From Marinobacter sp. C7 (GTDB lineage Bacteria; Pseudomonadota; Gammaproteobacteria; Pseudomonadales; Oleiphilaceae), in the NCBI RefSeq assembly GCF_022343555.1, contig NZ_JAKQZH010000001.1:62001-126000 (forward strand): 64,000 bases of DNA, written 5' to 3'. The first letter of the stretch is position 1. Every line of letters begins with the position of its first letter. Below the pieces are notes generated by a model. That model searched no databases and was not told the origin of the DNA. It saw only the letters and a list, made by a program, of their open reading frames with translations. Both the position numbers and the translations under genes were made by a program. Shown here piece by piece: positions 54,673-62,871 of the stretch.

Positions 54673-55923
54673 TCAGTTACCGGTAGATACGTTCAGTCTG
54701 GCCAGAACGGCTTGTCCCGGATAGCCGTCGGCGACCATGCCCGAGGCGGCCTGGAACTTGCGAATGGCCGATCGGGTGGCTGGCCCCAGGATGCCGTCCG
54801 GATTGCCGGTGTCGTATCCGCGGTCACTCAGGGCCTGCTGCAGCTCCATGATATTGCTGCGGGACAGGGCTGGAGCATCCTCTGGCGGCGGGTTTTGCAG
54901 CTTGCCGGCACCGGCTACCCGGTCGGCCAGGTGACCGACGGCAATGGCATAGAATTCGGAACGGTTCCAGCCCATGATCACCCGGAAATTGTCATAGACC
55001 AGAAAGGCCGGCCCCCGATGGCCTGCAGGCACCACGAGTTTTGCCTTGATGTCTGCGCGGGCAAGGGCCTTGCCAAAGGCATCAGTGATCCCCAGTTTCC
55101 GCCATTGGTCCAGAGGCAGGCGCCGGCCATCGGCGAGGCTGTAGTCGAAGCCATCGGGCAGCAGCACCTCACGCCCCCAGCGGTAATCCCCATCCCAACC
55201 CATGGACTGCAGGAACTTGCCGGCTGACATCATGGCATCGGGCAGGCTGTTCCAGAGATCGCGCCGGCCGTCGCCATCGGCATCCACCGCGTGCTGCAAA
55301 AACACCGTGGGCATGAACTGAACGTGTCCCATGGCGCCGGCCCAGGAACCCTCCATCTGATCAGCGGGAATGGCGCCTTCGTCGATGATGCGCAGGGCTG
55401 CGATCAGCTGTTGGGTAAAAAAGTTGCTGCGGCGGGGATCGCAGGCCAGTGTGGTCAGTGCGCTGGGCACGGACATTTTGCCGAAGTAACTGCCGAAGTT
55501 GGTTTCAAGGCCCCAGAACGCCACCAGGTAGGGCGCAGGGACGCCGGTTTCCTCGGTCACCCGTTCCAGTAATTCCCGATGCTCGGCGAGCATCTCACGC
55601 CCTTTGCTGACCCGTGCCTCGTTTACCCGTCGGTTCAGGTAGTCGGCGAAGGTGGTGGTGAATTCCGGCTGCCGGCGGTCCAGTTCGATCACCCGGTCCA
55701 GAAGCTCGGCCTGTGCCATCACTTCGCTGGCGGTGCCCGGGCTGACGCCGGCCTCAACGGCCCGTTGCTCGAGTCGCACCTTGCACTCGACAAACTCCTG
55801 TTGATTGATGGGCTCAGCGGGCCCCTCGGTCTGGGCATGCACGGTGCCGCCAAATGAGCCCAGGATGCTGGTAATCATCAGGGCCAGTGGCCCACGGGAT
55901 GTCGTTGAGAGAGTGAAGCGCAC
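54673..55923 (-). CDS. Lytic murein transglycosylase with peptidoglycan-binding domain (MltB family)
   Basis: Protein of 416 residues. GTG at 55923 is chosen because GAGGT sits 6 nt upstream and it gives a proper signal peptide (FTLSTTSRGPLALMITSILG, cut after VHA); ATG candidates in the longer frame have none. The SLT domain has the catalytic Glu in AFWGLETNFGSYFGK and the MltB-type MGHVQFMPTVFLQHAVDADGDGRRDLW. A C-terminal PG_binding_1 domain (residues ~355-412, LQQALSDRGYDTGNPDGILGPATRSAIRKFQ) targets it to the wall. It cleaves glycan strands to 1,6-anhydro products. Confidence 0.9.
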   Translation of the reverse strand: MRFTLSTTSRGPLALMITSILGSFGGTVHAQTEGPAEPINQQEFVECKVRLEQRAVEAGVSPGTASEVMAQAELLDRVIELDRRQPEFTTTFADYLNRRVNEARVSKGREMLAEHRELLERVTEETGVPAPYLVAFWGLETNFGSYFGKMSVPSALTTLACDPRRSNFFTQQLIAALRIIDEGAIPADQMEGSWAGAMGHVQFMPTVFLQHAVDADGDGRRDLWNSLPDAMMSAGKFLQSMGWDGDYRWGREVLLPDGFDYSLADGRRLPLDQWRKLGITDAFGKALARADIKAKLVVPAGHRGPAFLVYDNFRVIMGWNRSEFYAIAVGHLADRVAGAGKLQNPPPEDAPALSRSNIMELQQALSDRGYDTGNPDGILGPATRSAIRKFQAASGMVADGYPGQAVLARLNVSTGN

Positions 55924-56055
55924 TCGATACCTCGAACCGGATAGTCTTGGATGGACGTTATGATGATCATGGTAGCGTGTTTTCAGGGTGTGAAAACACC
56001 GCAATGCCCAAGAGGGGATGACAATTGTTTAAGCTTCCGGTTCCACCGGGGGCGG

Positions 56056-57378
56056 TTATTCCTCTCCGGCGGGTTCCGGTGCCCGTTCAACCAGTCTTTC
56101 CCGGGGGAAGTGGCAAATGAATTCGCTGCCTTCGCCAATACGGCTGCGGATTTCCAGGTTGCCGTCATGGTTCAGCAGGACGTGCTTGACGATCGCAAGG
56201 CCGAGGCCGGTTCCTCCGGTATCCTTGTGGCGGCTGGGGTCAGCACGGTAGAAGCGTTCGGTCAGCCGGGGGATATGTACCGGGTCGATCCCGATGCCCG
56301 TGTCCCTGACCGAGAGGTGGGCACCGTCGCGATCGGTGCTCCAGGAAACGATGATGTGACCCCGGGCCGGCGTATATTTGACGGCATTGAAGACCAGGTT
56401 CGAGAAGGCGCTGCGCAGCTGGCCCTCATCACCGCGCAACAGGCGGTGGTCGGTGATGTTTACGGTGAACTCATGCTGCTTGTCGCCACTGAGCGCCCTG
56501 GCGTCATGGCAGATCTGTTCGATCAGGGCATCGACGTCGGTCAGTGAATCGTCCACCGTCTGCTCGCCCGTTTCGATTCGCGACAGGAGGATCAGGTCGG
56601 TGATCAGGGCTTCCATCCGGGAGGATTGTACAGCCATGGTGTTGACGGCGCGCCGCCACTTGGGGGGGAGTTCGTCGGCGTGGTCCACCAGGGTTTCCAG
56701 GTACCCGCTGATCACCGTCAGCGGAGTGCGCATCTCGTGGGACACGTTGCCGACGAAGTCCCGTCGCATCTGCTCCAGTTGGTACAGGCGGGTGACGTCC
56801 TTGGCGACAATCAGGCGGTCGTCATCACCGAACAGACTGATCTGGATCTGCAGATGGATGTGGGGCTTGGCGGGAGAATTGATTTCCAGTGGTTCCCGGT
56901 AGTCCCGTGAATCGAAGTAGTTCTTGAACGCGGGGGTACGGATCAGGTTATGGATGTATTGCCCCTGGTCGGTATTGCGGCGAAAGCCCAGCAGGTGTTC
57001 GGCAGATCCATTCCACCATTCCATGGCCCCGCGGGAGTCGGTCATGATGACCCCGTCCCGCATGGCGTTGGTGGATTCCTGAACCCGGTTTATCTGTGCC
57101 CGGAGTCGATCCTGCGTGCGCAGATGGTTCTGGTGGAGCTTGTTCAGGCCATCGAATATATCGCCCCACATGCCGATGCTCTGGGGCGCTTCATCGGTGC
57201 CGCTGGGACTGGCCAACCAATGATAGAGGCGGCGTGCCTGCACCAGGGTCCACCAGAGATAGACTACCAGGCCAAAGGTCAGGCCCCACAGCGGCCTGTC
57301 GAAAATGAAGCCAACCAGGGTCGTCATGGCGAGCCCGGCAATGATTATCCGCAGGTAGCGTGACCAGTTGTGATGCAT
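56056..57378 (-). CDS. phoR: Phosphate regulon sensor histidine kinase PhoR
   Basis: Membrane kinase of 440 residues. Two N-terminal helices (~10-50), a PAS domain (~95-200), then the dimerisation domain with phospho-acceptor His214 in NVSHEMRTPLTVISGYLE. The HATPase domain shows N-box NLVFNAVKYTP, G1 DTGIGI and G2 GGTGLGLAIVKHV. Phosphorylates PhoB when phosphate is low; PhoU with PstSCAB restrains it. Separated from phoB by 55 nt on the same strand. Confidence 0.95.
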   Translation of the reverse strand: MHHNWSRYLRIIIAGLAMTTLVGFIFDRPLWGLTFGLVVYLWWTLVQARRLYHWLASPSGTDEAPQSIGMWGDIFDGLNKLHQNHLRTQDRLRAQINRVQESTNAMRDGVIMTDSRGAMEWWNGSAEHLLGFRRNTDQGQYIHNLIRTPAFKNYFDSRDYREPLEINSPAKPHIHLQIQISLFGDDDRLIVAKDVTRLYQLEQMRRDFVGNVSHEMRTPLTVISGYLETLVDHADELPPKWRRAVNTMAVQSSRMEALITDLILLSRIETGEQTVDDSLTDVDALIEQICHDARALSGDKQHEFTVNITDHRLLRGDEGQLRSAFSNLVFNAVKYTPARGHIIVSWSTDRDGAHLSVRDTGIGIDPVHIPRLTERFYRADPSRHKDTGGTGLGLAIVKHVLLNHDGNLEIRSRIGEGSEFICHFPRERLVERAPEPAGEE

Positions 57379-57433
57379 CGAAAGCTGCCTTGTCTCAGTT
57401 CCGGCCTGATGCAGGGTGGGTGGCCGGCAGTGC

Positions 57434-58126
57434 TTATGCGGCTCTGGTGGAGAAACGGTATCCGGTTCCCCGCACGGTCTGGATCAGGTGGTCGTATTTT
57501 TCCCCGAGGGCTTTGCGCAACCGCCGGATGTGCACATCCACCGTCCGTTCCTCCACGTAGACGTTGCCGCCCCAGACCTGGTCCAGAAGCTGGGAGCGAG
57601 TATAGACCCTTTCCTGGTGCGTCATGAAGAACTGAAGCAGGCGGTATTCTGTCGGGCCCATGGTCAGGGCGCCCTCCTCGGTAGTTACCCGGTGGCCGAC
57701 CGGGTCGAGGGTGAGACCTTCCACCTCGATCGGGCTGTCGACGCCCGGTGGGGTGGCCCGGCGCAGCACCGCCTTGAGACGGGCAACCAGCTCTCGGGGG
57801 CTGAACGGCTTGGTGATGTAGTCATCCGCCCCCACTTCCAGGCCCTGTATCTTGTTGTCTTCCTCGACCTTGGCCGTGAGCATGATGATCGGGATGTCGG
57901 CGGTGGCCTCGTCTTTCTTCAGTCGTCGGGCCAGCTCGACGCCGCTGGTTCCGGGCAGCATCCAGTCCAGCAGGACCAGATCCGGTTGTTTGTCGACAAT
58001 CAGGGCATGGGCTTCCCGGGCATCCGCTGCCTCAATGTGGTCGTAATCTGCCATTTCGAGGGCCACCGCAATCATTTCCCGGATGGGGGCCTCGTCATCG
58101 ACGATCAGGACAGTTTTTCCGTTCAT
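57434..58126 (-). CDS. phoB: Phosphate regulon response regulator PhoB
   Basis: Protein of 230 residues. Receiver domain with acidic pocket DDE (10-12) and phospho-acceptor Asp54 in [10 protein letters not shown], the conserved lysine in [21 protein letters not shown], then an OmpR-type winged helix (residues ~130-228, with [24 protein letters not shown]). Binds Pho boxes, two of which I find here: at pstS and at its own promoter. The ATG at 58126 is preceded by AGGTTAC. Confidence 0.96.
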   Translation of the reverse strand: MNGKTVLIVDDEAPIREMIAVALEMADYDHIEAADAREAHALIVDKQPDLVLLDWMLPGTSGVELARRLKKDEATADIPIIMLTAKVEEDNKIQGLEVGADDYITKPFSPRELVARLKAVLRRATPPGVDSPIEVEGLTLDPVGHRVTTEEGALTMGPTEYRLLQFFMTHQERVYTRSQLLDQVWGGNVYVEERTVDVHIRRLRKALGEKYDHLIQTVRGTGYRFSTRAA

Positions 58127-58166
58127 GGTTTGTAACCTGTGTCAGACCTTGATTTGTTGCTGCCTC

Positions 58167-58200
58167 ATTACAACGTCGAAGTATGACAAGTATATGACAG
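58167..58200 (-). promoter_or_regulatory. Pho box and -10 element of phoBR
   Basis: On the minus strand CTGTCATATACTTGTCAT (58200-58183) is a near-perfect PhoB site. Ten nt further lies TGTAAT (58172-58167), a 5/6 match to the -10 consensus. The box begins 3 nt after the ubiA stop, so phoBR has its own autoregulated promoter in addition to any read-through from ubiCA. Confidence 0.87.
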
Positions 58201-58202
58201 GC

Positions 58203-59090
58203 TCAGCTGAACAGCAGGTCGATCACCAGCCCCGTGAAAACCGCAAAGCCGGCCCAGTTGTTGTTCAGGAAGGCCTTGAAACAGCCTTCCCGTGCGCGGT
58301 CTTTTGCCAGGTATTGGTGGTACACGAACAGGCCGGCCATGACGGCAACCCCAAGGTAGTAGAAAGCCCCAAGCCCGGCCCGATGGCCGACCATCACCAG
58401 GATCAGGACGACCAGCGCCTGAAGCATGCCGATGATGGCCTTGTCGGCGTCCCCGAACAGGATCGCGGTGGACTTGATGCCGACCTTCAGGTCGTCATCC
58501 CGGTCGACCATGGCGTAGAGGGTGTCGTAGGCCACCGTCCACAGTACGTTGGCGGTGAACAGCAGCCAGGTCAGCTGGCTCAGTTCGTTGGCTTGCGCCG
58601 CCCAGGCCATGGGAATGGCCCATGAGAAGGCCGTGCCGAGGAAGAGCTGAGGCAGGTGGGTGAAGCGTTTCATGAACGGATAGATGAACGCCAGGATGAC
58701 GCCGCCAAAGGACAGGTACAGTGTCAGGGTGTTGGTGAACAGAACCACCATCAGGAACGAAATCAGGCACAGACCGGCAAACAGCGCAACGGCCTCCCAG
58801 GCGTGGATGCGTCCGGCCGTCAGCGGCCGGTCCCTGGTCCGCTTGACGTGTTTGTCCCAGTCCCGGTCGGCAAAATCATTGATGGCACAGCCGGCGGCGC
58901 GCATGAAAAAGACACCGAGGGTGAACACAATGACGTTGCCAAGGCCGGGACTGCCGTCACCGGCGAGCCAGAGCGCCCAATAGGTGGGCCAGAGCAGGAG
59001 CAATGAACCGATGGGGCGATCGATTCGCAGCAGTCGGGCGTAATCAGTCAGGCGGCTCTGGACGTGTTCGGGCATGGCGTTCAGGATCAT
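58203..59090 (-). CDS. ubiA: 4-hydroxybenzoate polyprenyltransferase
   Basis: Membrane prenyltransferase of 295 residues, with about eight helices. First Asp-rich motif NDFADRDWD at 71-79 and second [13 protein letters not shown] at 188-200 bind prenyl diphosphate through Mg2+. Attaches the polyprenyl tail to 4-hydroxybenzoate in ubiquinone synthesis, directly after UbiC. Starts may be ATG 59090 or 59075; neither has a strong ribosome site. It lies 84 nt downstream of ubiC. Confidence 0.95.
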   Translation of the reverse strand: MILNAMPEHVQSRLTDYARLLRIDRPIGSLLLLWPTYWALWLAGDGSPGLGNVIVFTLGVFFMRAAGCAINDFADRDWDKHVKRTRDRPLTAGRIHAWEAVALFAGLCLISFLMVVLFTNTLTLYLSFGGVILAFIYPFMKRFTHLPQLFLGTAFSWAIPMAWAAQANELSQLTWLLFTANVLWTVAYDTLYAMVDRDDDLKVGIKSTAILFGDADKAIIGMLQALVVLILVMVGHRAGLGAFYYLGVAVMAGLFVYHQYLAKDRAREGCFKAFLNNNWAGFAVFTGLVIDLLFS

Positions 59091-59174
59091 GGTGCTTGTC
59101 CGGTTGCGGCGAATGGGAGAACCAAGGGATGTGCGGATTATAGCCAGCCTGTTCGGGCCGGTTAAAGGCCGGGC

Positions 59175-59720
59175 TCAGGAATAGAGGACAGGAAGCAGGT
59201 ACTCGCCGACCAGCAGGGCATGATGACCGTCATGGAAAATCGAACGCCGGGCCAGCCGTGGCTGACCGTGGCCGTGTGGCACGCACAAGCCGGTTTCCAG
59301 GGGGCCGCGTTGCCAGCGTGGACTGCTGAACAGGTAGGCGCCAAGCGGCTTGTTGCCGAGGTTGCGCAGGATCCGGTTGCGCCCTGCCAGGCAGGGCAGC
59401 GGGATGACGGTACGGGCCAGGACCCAGGGGTGGCCGTCTCCGCACAGCCGCACCTCGCGGATCCACGCCTGTTCGCGCTGGGGAATGGCGAGCCGCTGCG
59501 CCTCTTCCGGTGTCGGACGGCCGAAGCCTTCCTGCCGGATCTCAACGTGGAAGGACCGCCGGCATTCCTGCTGGAGGGCGCGGGTAAAGGAGCCTTCCAG
59601 TTGGAGCCAGTAGCGGGCCGGGCCGTGGACATCGGGGTTACGAAGGCCTGCCGCAGCGAGGGAGCGATACCAGCGGGTCAGAGGGATTCCCGGTTGGTGC
59701 TCAGAGTCCCTTGACGGCAT
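59175..59720 (-). CDS. ubiC: Chorismate lyase
   Basis: Protein of 181 residues. Converts chorismate to 4-hydroxybenzoate and pyruvate, feeding UbiA. Recognisable by LEGSFTRALQQECRRSFHVEIR, WIREVRLCGDGHPWVLARTVIPLPCLAG with the catalytic Arg, and LGNKPLGAYLFSSPRW. The ATG at 59720 lies inside the end of the upstream HPRT-like gene (20-nt overlap), and extending the frame further upstream gives non-homologous antisense-like residues. Confidence 0.9.
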   Translation of the reverse strand: MPSRDSEHQPGIPLTRWYRSLAAAGLRNPDVHGPARYWLQLEGSFTRALQQECRRSFHVEIRQEGFGRPTPEEAQRLAIPQREQAWIREVRLCGDGHPWVLARTVIPLPCLAGRNRILRNLGNKPLGAYLFSSPRWQRGPLETGLCVPHGHGQPRLARRSIFHDGHHALLVGEYLLPVLYS

Positions 59721-60258
59721 AGATTCCGGGGGCGTTACGCCAGTAGCCTTTGTAGTCCATGCCGTAGCCGAACAGGAAGCGGTCCTCGACTTCGAGTCCG
59801 GTGAAGTCAGCCTTGAGGCCCGAGCGGGCTTTGCGGTCATGCTGCTTGTCCACCAGCACAGCGGTCAGGACCTCGGCCGCACCATGGGCCAGACAGTAGT
59901 CCGCGATCGCACACAGGGTGGTGCCTTCATCGAGGATGTCGTCGACGATCAGCACGGTACGACCGTTCATGTCGGCTTCGGGCTGGAGTTTCCACTCCAG
60001 AATGCCGCCGGTGGTTTCCTGGCGGTAGCGGGTGGCGTGCAGATACTCCGCCTGCACCGGGAAGGTCAGCCGGGTCAGCAGTTGGCCGGTGAGGATCAGG
60101 CCCCCATTCATAACACAGAACACCAGGGGGTTGCTGTCCTTGAGCCGGGCAGTGATGTCGTCGGCCAGGTTGCGGATGGCAGCCTGTACCTGCTGTTCAT
60201 CAACCAGGCAATCGGCCTCGGCCATGACCTGGTTCATTTCGGCGACGGTATCGGTCAT
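59701..60258 (-). CDS. Hypoxanthine-guanine phosphoribosyltransferase-like enzyme
   Basis: Type I phosphoribosyltransferase of 185 residues. The PRPP motif is VLIVDDILDEGTTL (~105). The upstream PPi loop is VFCVMNGGLILTGQLL and the flexible-loop region YLHATRYRQET. Salvages hypoxanthine or guanine to the nucleotide. The ATG at 60258 (MTDTVAEMN) is taken; the long frame to 60534 runs into the rubredoxin promoter region. It overlaps ubiC and is the first gene of an hpt-ubiC-ubiA run. Confidence 0.88.
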   Translation of the reverse strand: MTDTVAEMNQVMAEADCLVDEQQVQAAIRNLADDITARLKDSNPLVFCVMNGGLILTGQLLTRLTFPVQAEYLHATRYRQETTGGILEWKLQPEADMNGRTVLIVDDILDEGTTLCAIADYCLAHGAAEVLTAVLVDKQHDRKARSGLKADFTGLEVEDRFLFGYGMDYKGYWRNAPGIYAVKGL

Positions 60259-60498
60259 AACGGTCGGATCCTGTCTAAAACGGGCGATTATACCGAAGTG
60301 GATGGCCAGAAGGGAGGGCCCGTTTGAGAGGGAATATCTGTATTTGTGGCTATTGGCAGAAAACTCTGCCGGGGACCGTCCGTAATGGCATTGGTGTCGG
60401 GGAAGGCGGCCGGTATGATGATCCCTGAAGCCATGGTGGCCCGCAATGACTGGTGGCGACGGCCGCGGAGCAGGCAAAAAGCTTGCGTGTATGATTGT

Positions 60499-60528
60499 TT
60501 GACAATTAATATGCGCCCAGCGATTCAT
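60499..60528 (+). promoter_or_regulatory. Promoter candidate for rubredoxin genes
   Basis: A perfect -35 TTGACA (60499-60504) is followed at 17-18 nt by a weak -10 (GATTCA/ATTCAT, 60522-60528). The ATG of rubA is about 30 nt further. The remainder of the 298-nt divergent space from the HPRT-like gene shows no other clear element. Confidence 0.4.
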
Positions 60529-60556
60529 CCACAAGTAAATCTTCGGGAGAGTTTTG

Positions 60557-60724
60557 ATGAAAAAGTGGCAGTGCGTGGTCTGTGGACTGATCTATGACGA
60601 GGCCGAGGGCTGGCCGGAGGACGGTATCGAACCAGGCACCAAGTGGGAAGACGTCCCCGAGGACTGGGTGTGCCCCGATTGCGGCGTGGGCAAGGAAGAC
60701 TTCGAGATGATCGAGATCGGATAA
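60557..60724 (+). CDS. rubA: Rubredoxin
   Basis: Small iron protein of 55 residues: [20 protein letters not shown] at the start, and [20 protein letters not shown] at the end. The two C-x-x-C pairs (CVVC, CPDC) bind one Fe. It passes electrons from rubredoxin reductase to alkane hydroxylase AlkB-type enzymes or to oxygen-stress enzymes. GGGAGAG at 60544-60550 precedes the ATG. Followed after 17 nt by rubB, forming a two-gene unit. Confidence 0.96.
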   Translation: MKKWQCVVCGLIYDEAEGWPEDGIEPGTKWEDVPEDWVCPDCGVGKEDFEMIEIG

Positions 60725-60741
60725 CCGACGGGAGTACAGCT

Positions 60742-61896
60742 ATGTCCGAACAGGCCCCCATCGTGATTGTCGGGACCGGTTTGTCCGGTTACTCCCTGGC
60801 TCGGGAGTTCCGGAAACAGGATAAGGACACCCCGGTGATCATGGTCACTGCCGACGACGGTGTCAGCTATTCCAAGCCCATGTTGTCCACCGGATTCACC
60901 AAGGGCAAAGATGCCGATGGTCTGGCCCAGGCCTCCACTGAAGCCATGGCGGAACAGTTGGATGTGCAGCTCCGGCCCTTCACGACGGTGACCGGCATCG
61001 ATCCCGAGGCCCACGAACTGATTCTCGGCGACGACAGGTTGAAGTACAGCAAGCTGGTGCTGGCGTGGGGCGCGGATGTGATCCGTTTGTCCATTGCCGG
61101 TGATGGCCAGGAGCATGTGTTCTCCATCAACGATCTGATGGATTATCGGTCGTTCCGCAAGGCGCTGCACGGAGGCCGGCGGGTTGCGATCATGGGCGCC
61201 GGACTGATCGGCTGCGAATTTGCCAACGATCTGCGCAACGGTGATTACGAGGTTGACGTCATTGCGCCTTCGGAGGTGGTGATGCCCGGCCTGCTGCCCG
61301 AACCGGCTGCCAACGCCGTACAGCAGGAACTCGAGAACCTGGGCGTCCGGTTTCACCTCGGGACCGTAGTCGAGCGGATTGATCGTCACAATGACGGGGT
61401 CAGGCTGACACTGGCCAACGGCGACAGTCTCGAGGCGGATATTGTCATCTCCGCAGTCGGCCTGCGCCCCCGTACGGGGCTGGCCGGGGAGGCCGGTCTT
61501 GAGGTCGGCAAGGGCATCAGGGTGAACCGCGCACTGGAAACGTCCGCGCCGGATATCTATGCCCTGGGTGATTGTGCCGAGGTGGATGGCCATGTGCTGT
61601 TGTACGTGCTGCCGCTGATGGCTTGTGCCCGGGCACTGGCGAAAACCCTCACCGGCGAACGCACAGAGGTAAGCTATGGCACGATGCCGGTGATGATCAA
61701 GACGCCGTGCTGTCCGACTGCCGTGTGTCCGCCTCCGTCCGGGGTCGACGGCCAGTGGGATGTCGAAACCGAGGGGACCAGCGTACGCGCGCTGTTCCGG
61801 AGTGATGCGGGTGAAGTGTTGGGATTTGCGGTCACAGGTCGCTTCGCCATGGAGAAGCAAGCGCTGGCGAAGGAAGTGCCTCCTATCCATAGCTGA
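60742..61896 (+). CDS. rubB: Rubredoxin-NAD+ reductase
   Basis: FAD-dependent reductase of 384 residues. FAD motif IVIVGTGLSGYSLAREFRK (~8), NAD motif RVAIMGAGLIGCEFANDL (~148), and the C-terminal FAD-contacting SAPDIYALGDCAEVDGHVL (~268). Reduces rubredoxin from NADH. GGGAG at 60730 precedes ATG 60742. Commonly paired with rubredoxin in Pseudomonas and hydrocarbon-degrading marine bacteria. A terminal PPI segment is normal length. Confidence 0.94.
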   Translation: MSEQAPIVIVGTGLSGYSLAREFRKQDKDTPVIMVTADDGVSYSKPMLSTGFTKGKDADGLAQASTEAMAEQLDVQLRPFTTVTGIDPEAHELILGDDRLKYSKLVLAWGADVIRLSIAGDGQEHVFSINDLMDYRSFRKALHGGRRVAIMGAGLIGCEFANDLRNGDYEVDVIAPSEVVMPGLLPEPAANAVQQELENLGVRFHLGTVVERIDRHNDGVRLTLANGDSLEADIVISAVGLRPRTGLAGEAGLEVGKGIRVNRALETSAPDIYALGDCAEVDGHVLLYVLPLMACARALAKTLTGERTEVSYGTMPVMIKTPCCPTAVCPPPSGVDGQWDVETEGTSVRALFRSDAGEVLGFAVTGRFAMEKQALAKEVPPIHS

Positions 61897-61948
61897 TCGT
61901 TCCGGGGTCTGTGGCGTCGCTGCCGTCGCGGACCGTGCCTGCTTGTCA

Positions 61949-61977
61949 TTGCGAAAAAAGTGCACTTGGGGTAGAAA
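61949..61977 (+). promoter_or_regulatory. Promoter candidate for tesB
   Basis: TTGCGA (61949-61954), 17-nt spacer, TAGAAA (61972-61977), about 36 nt before the tesB ATG. Confidence 0.35.
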
Positions 61978-62013
61978 ACCTCTTCGTGAGCTAATTAATT
62001 GACAGGAGCAGGC

Positions 62014-62871
62014 ATGCTAGAAGTCACAAAGAAGCTGGTTGAGCTGCTGGACCTTTCGCCCATCGGCGACGATCACTTCCAGGGCGATAGCGAAGACCTG
62101 GGTTTTCCCAACGTGTTTGGCGGCCAGGTGCTTGGCCAGGCGTTGATGGCGGCCAGTCGTACCGTTGAGAATCGTCTGTGCCATTCCCTTCATGCCTATT
62201 TCCTGCGGCCGGGCAACCACAGCATGCCGATCGACTATGAGGTCCAGCGGGTGCGGGACGGCGGCAGTTTTTCCGTGCGCCGGGTGATTGCGCGCCAGGG
62301 TGGTAAAGAAATCCTGACCGGCTCCATGTCTTTCCAGGGTGACGAGCCAGGTTTCGAGCACCAGTTCGATATGCCCGGTGCGCCCGAACCGGATACCCTG
62401 AAGTCCGAGCAGGAGTTGGGGCGAATCCTGGCGCCCCAGGTTCCGGAGCGGTTCCGTGAGACCCTGACCCGGGATCGGCCGATCGAGATTCGTCCCGTGA
62501 ACCCGGTCAATCCGTTGCAACCGGAGAAGCGTCCGCCATACAGACAGAGCTGGCTGCGCGCACAGGGGCCGTTGCCCGATGATCCGGTTTTGCACCGGTG
62601 CCTGTTGACCTATGCCTCCGACTTCCACTTCCTGGCCACGTCCATGCAGCCCCACGGCTTGACCTTCACCAGCAAGAACATGCAGGTGGCGAGTCTGGAC
62701 CATGCCATCTGGTTCCACCGGGATTTCCGGATGGACGAGTGGCTGCTCTATGACAAGGACAGTCCAAGCGCCTCTGGAGGGCGGGGCTTCAACCGGGGCA
62801 ACTTCTTCAACCGGGAGGGTGTGCTGGTCGCATCCACTACCCAGGAAGCCCTGATCCGCAGGCGCTCCTAA
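62014..62871 (+). CDS. tesB: Acyl-CoA thioesterase II
   Basis: Double-hotdog thioesterase of 285 residues (E. coli TesB 286). FGGQVLGQALMAASRTV (~31), HSLHAYFLRPG (~56) and FSVRRVIARQGGKEI in the first hotdog. The second has the catalytic Asp in YASDFHFLATSMQPHG (~205), and SLDHAIWFHRDFRMDEWLLYD. Hydrolyses medium and long acyl-CoAs. AGGAG at 62004-62008 sets the start at 62014. Its stop overlaps the convergent EAL gene by 4 nt. Confidence 0.95.
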   Translation: MLEVTKKLVELLDLSPIGDDHFQGDSEDLGFPNVFGGQVLGQALMAASRTVENRLCHSLHAYFLRPGNHSMPIDYEVQRVRDGGSFSVRRVIARQGGKEILTGSMSFQGDEPGFEHQFDMPGAPEPDTLKSEQELGRILAPQVPERFRETLTRDRPIEIRPVNPVNPLQPEKRPPYRQSWLRAQGPLPDDPVLHRCLLTYASDFHFLATSMQPHGLTFTSKNMQVASLDHAIWFHRDFRMDEWLLYDKDSPSASGGRGFNRGNFFNREGVLVASTTQEALIRRRS

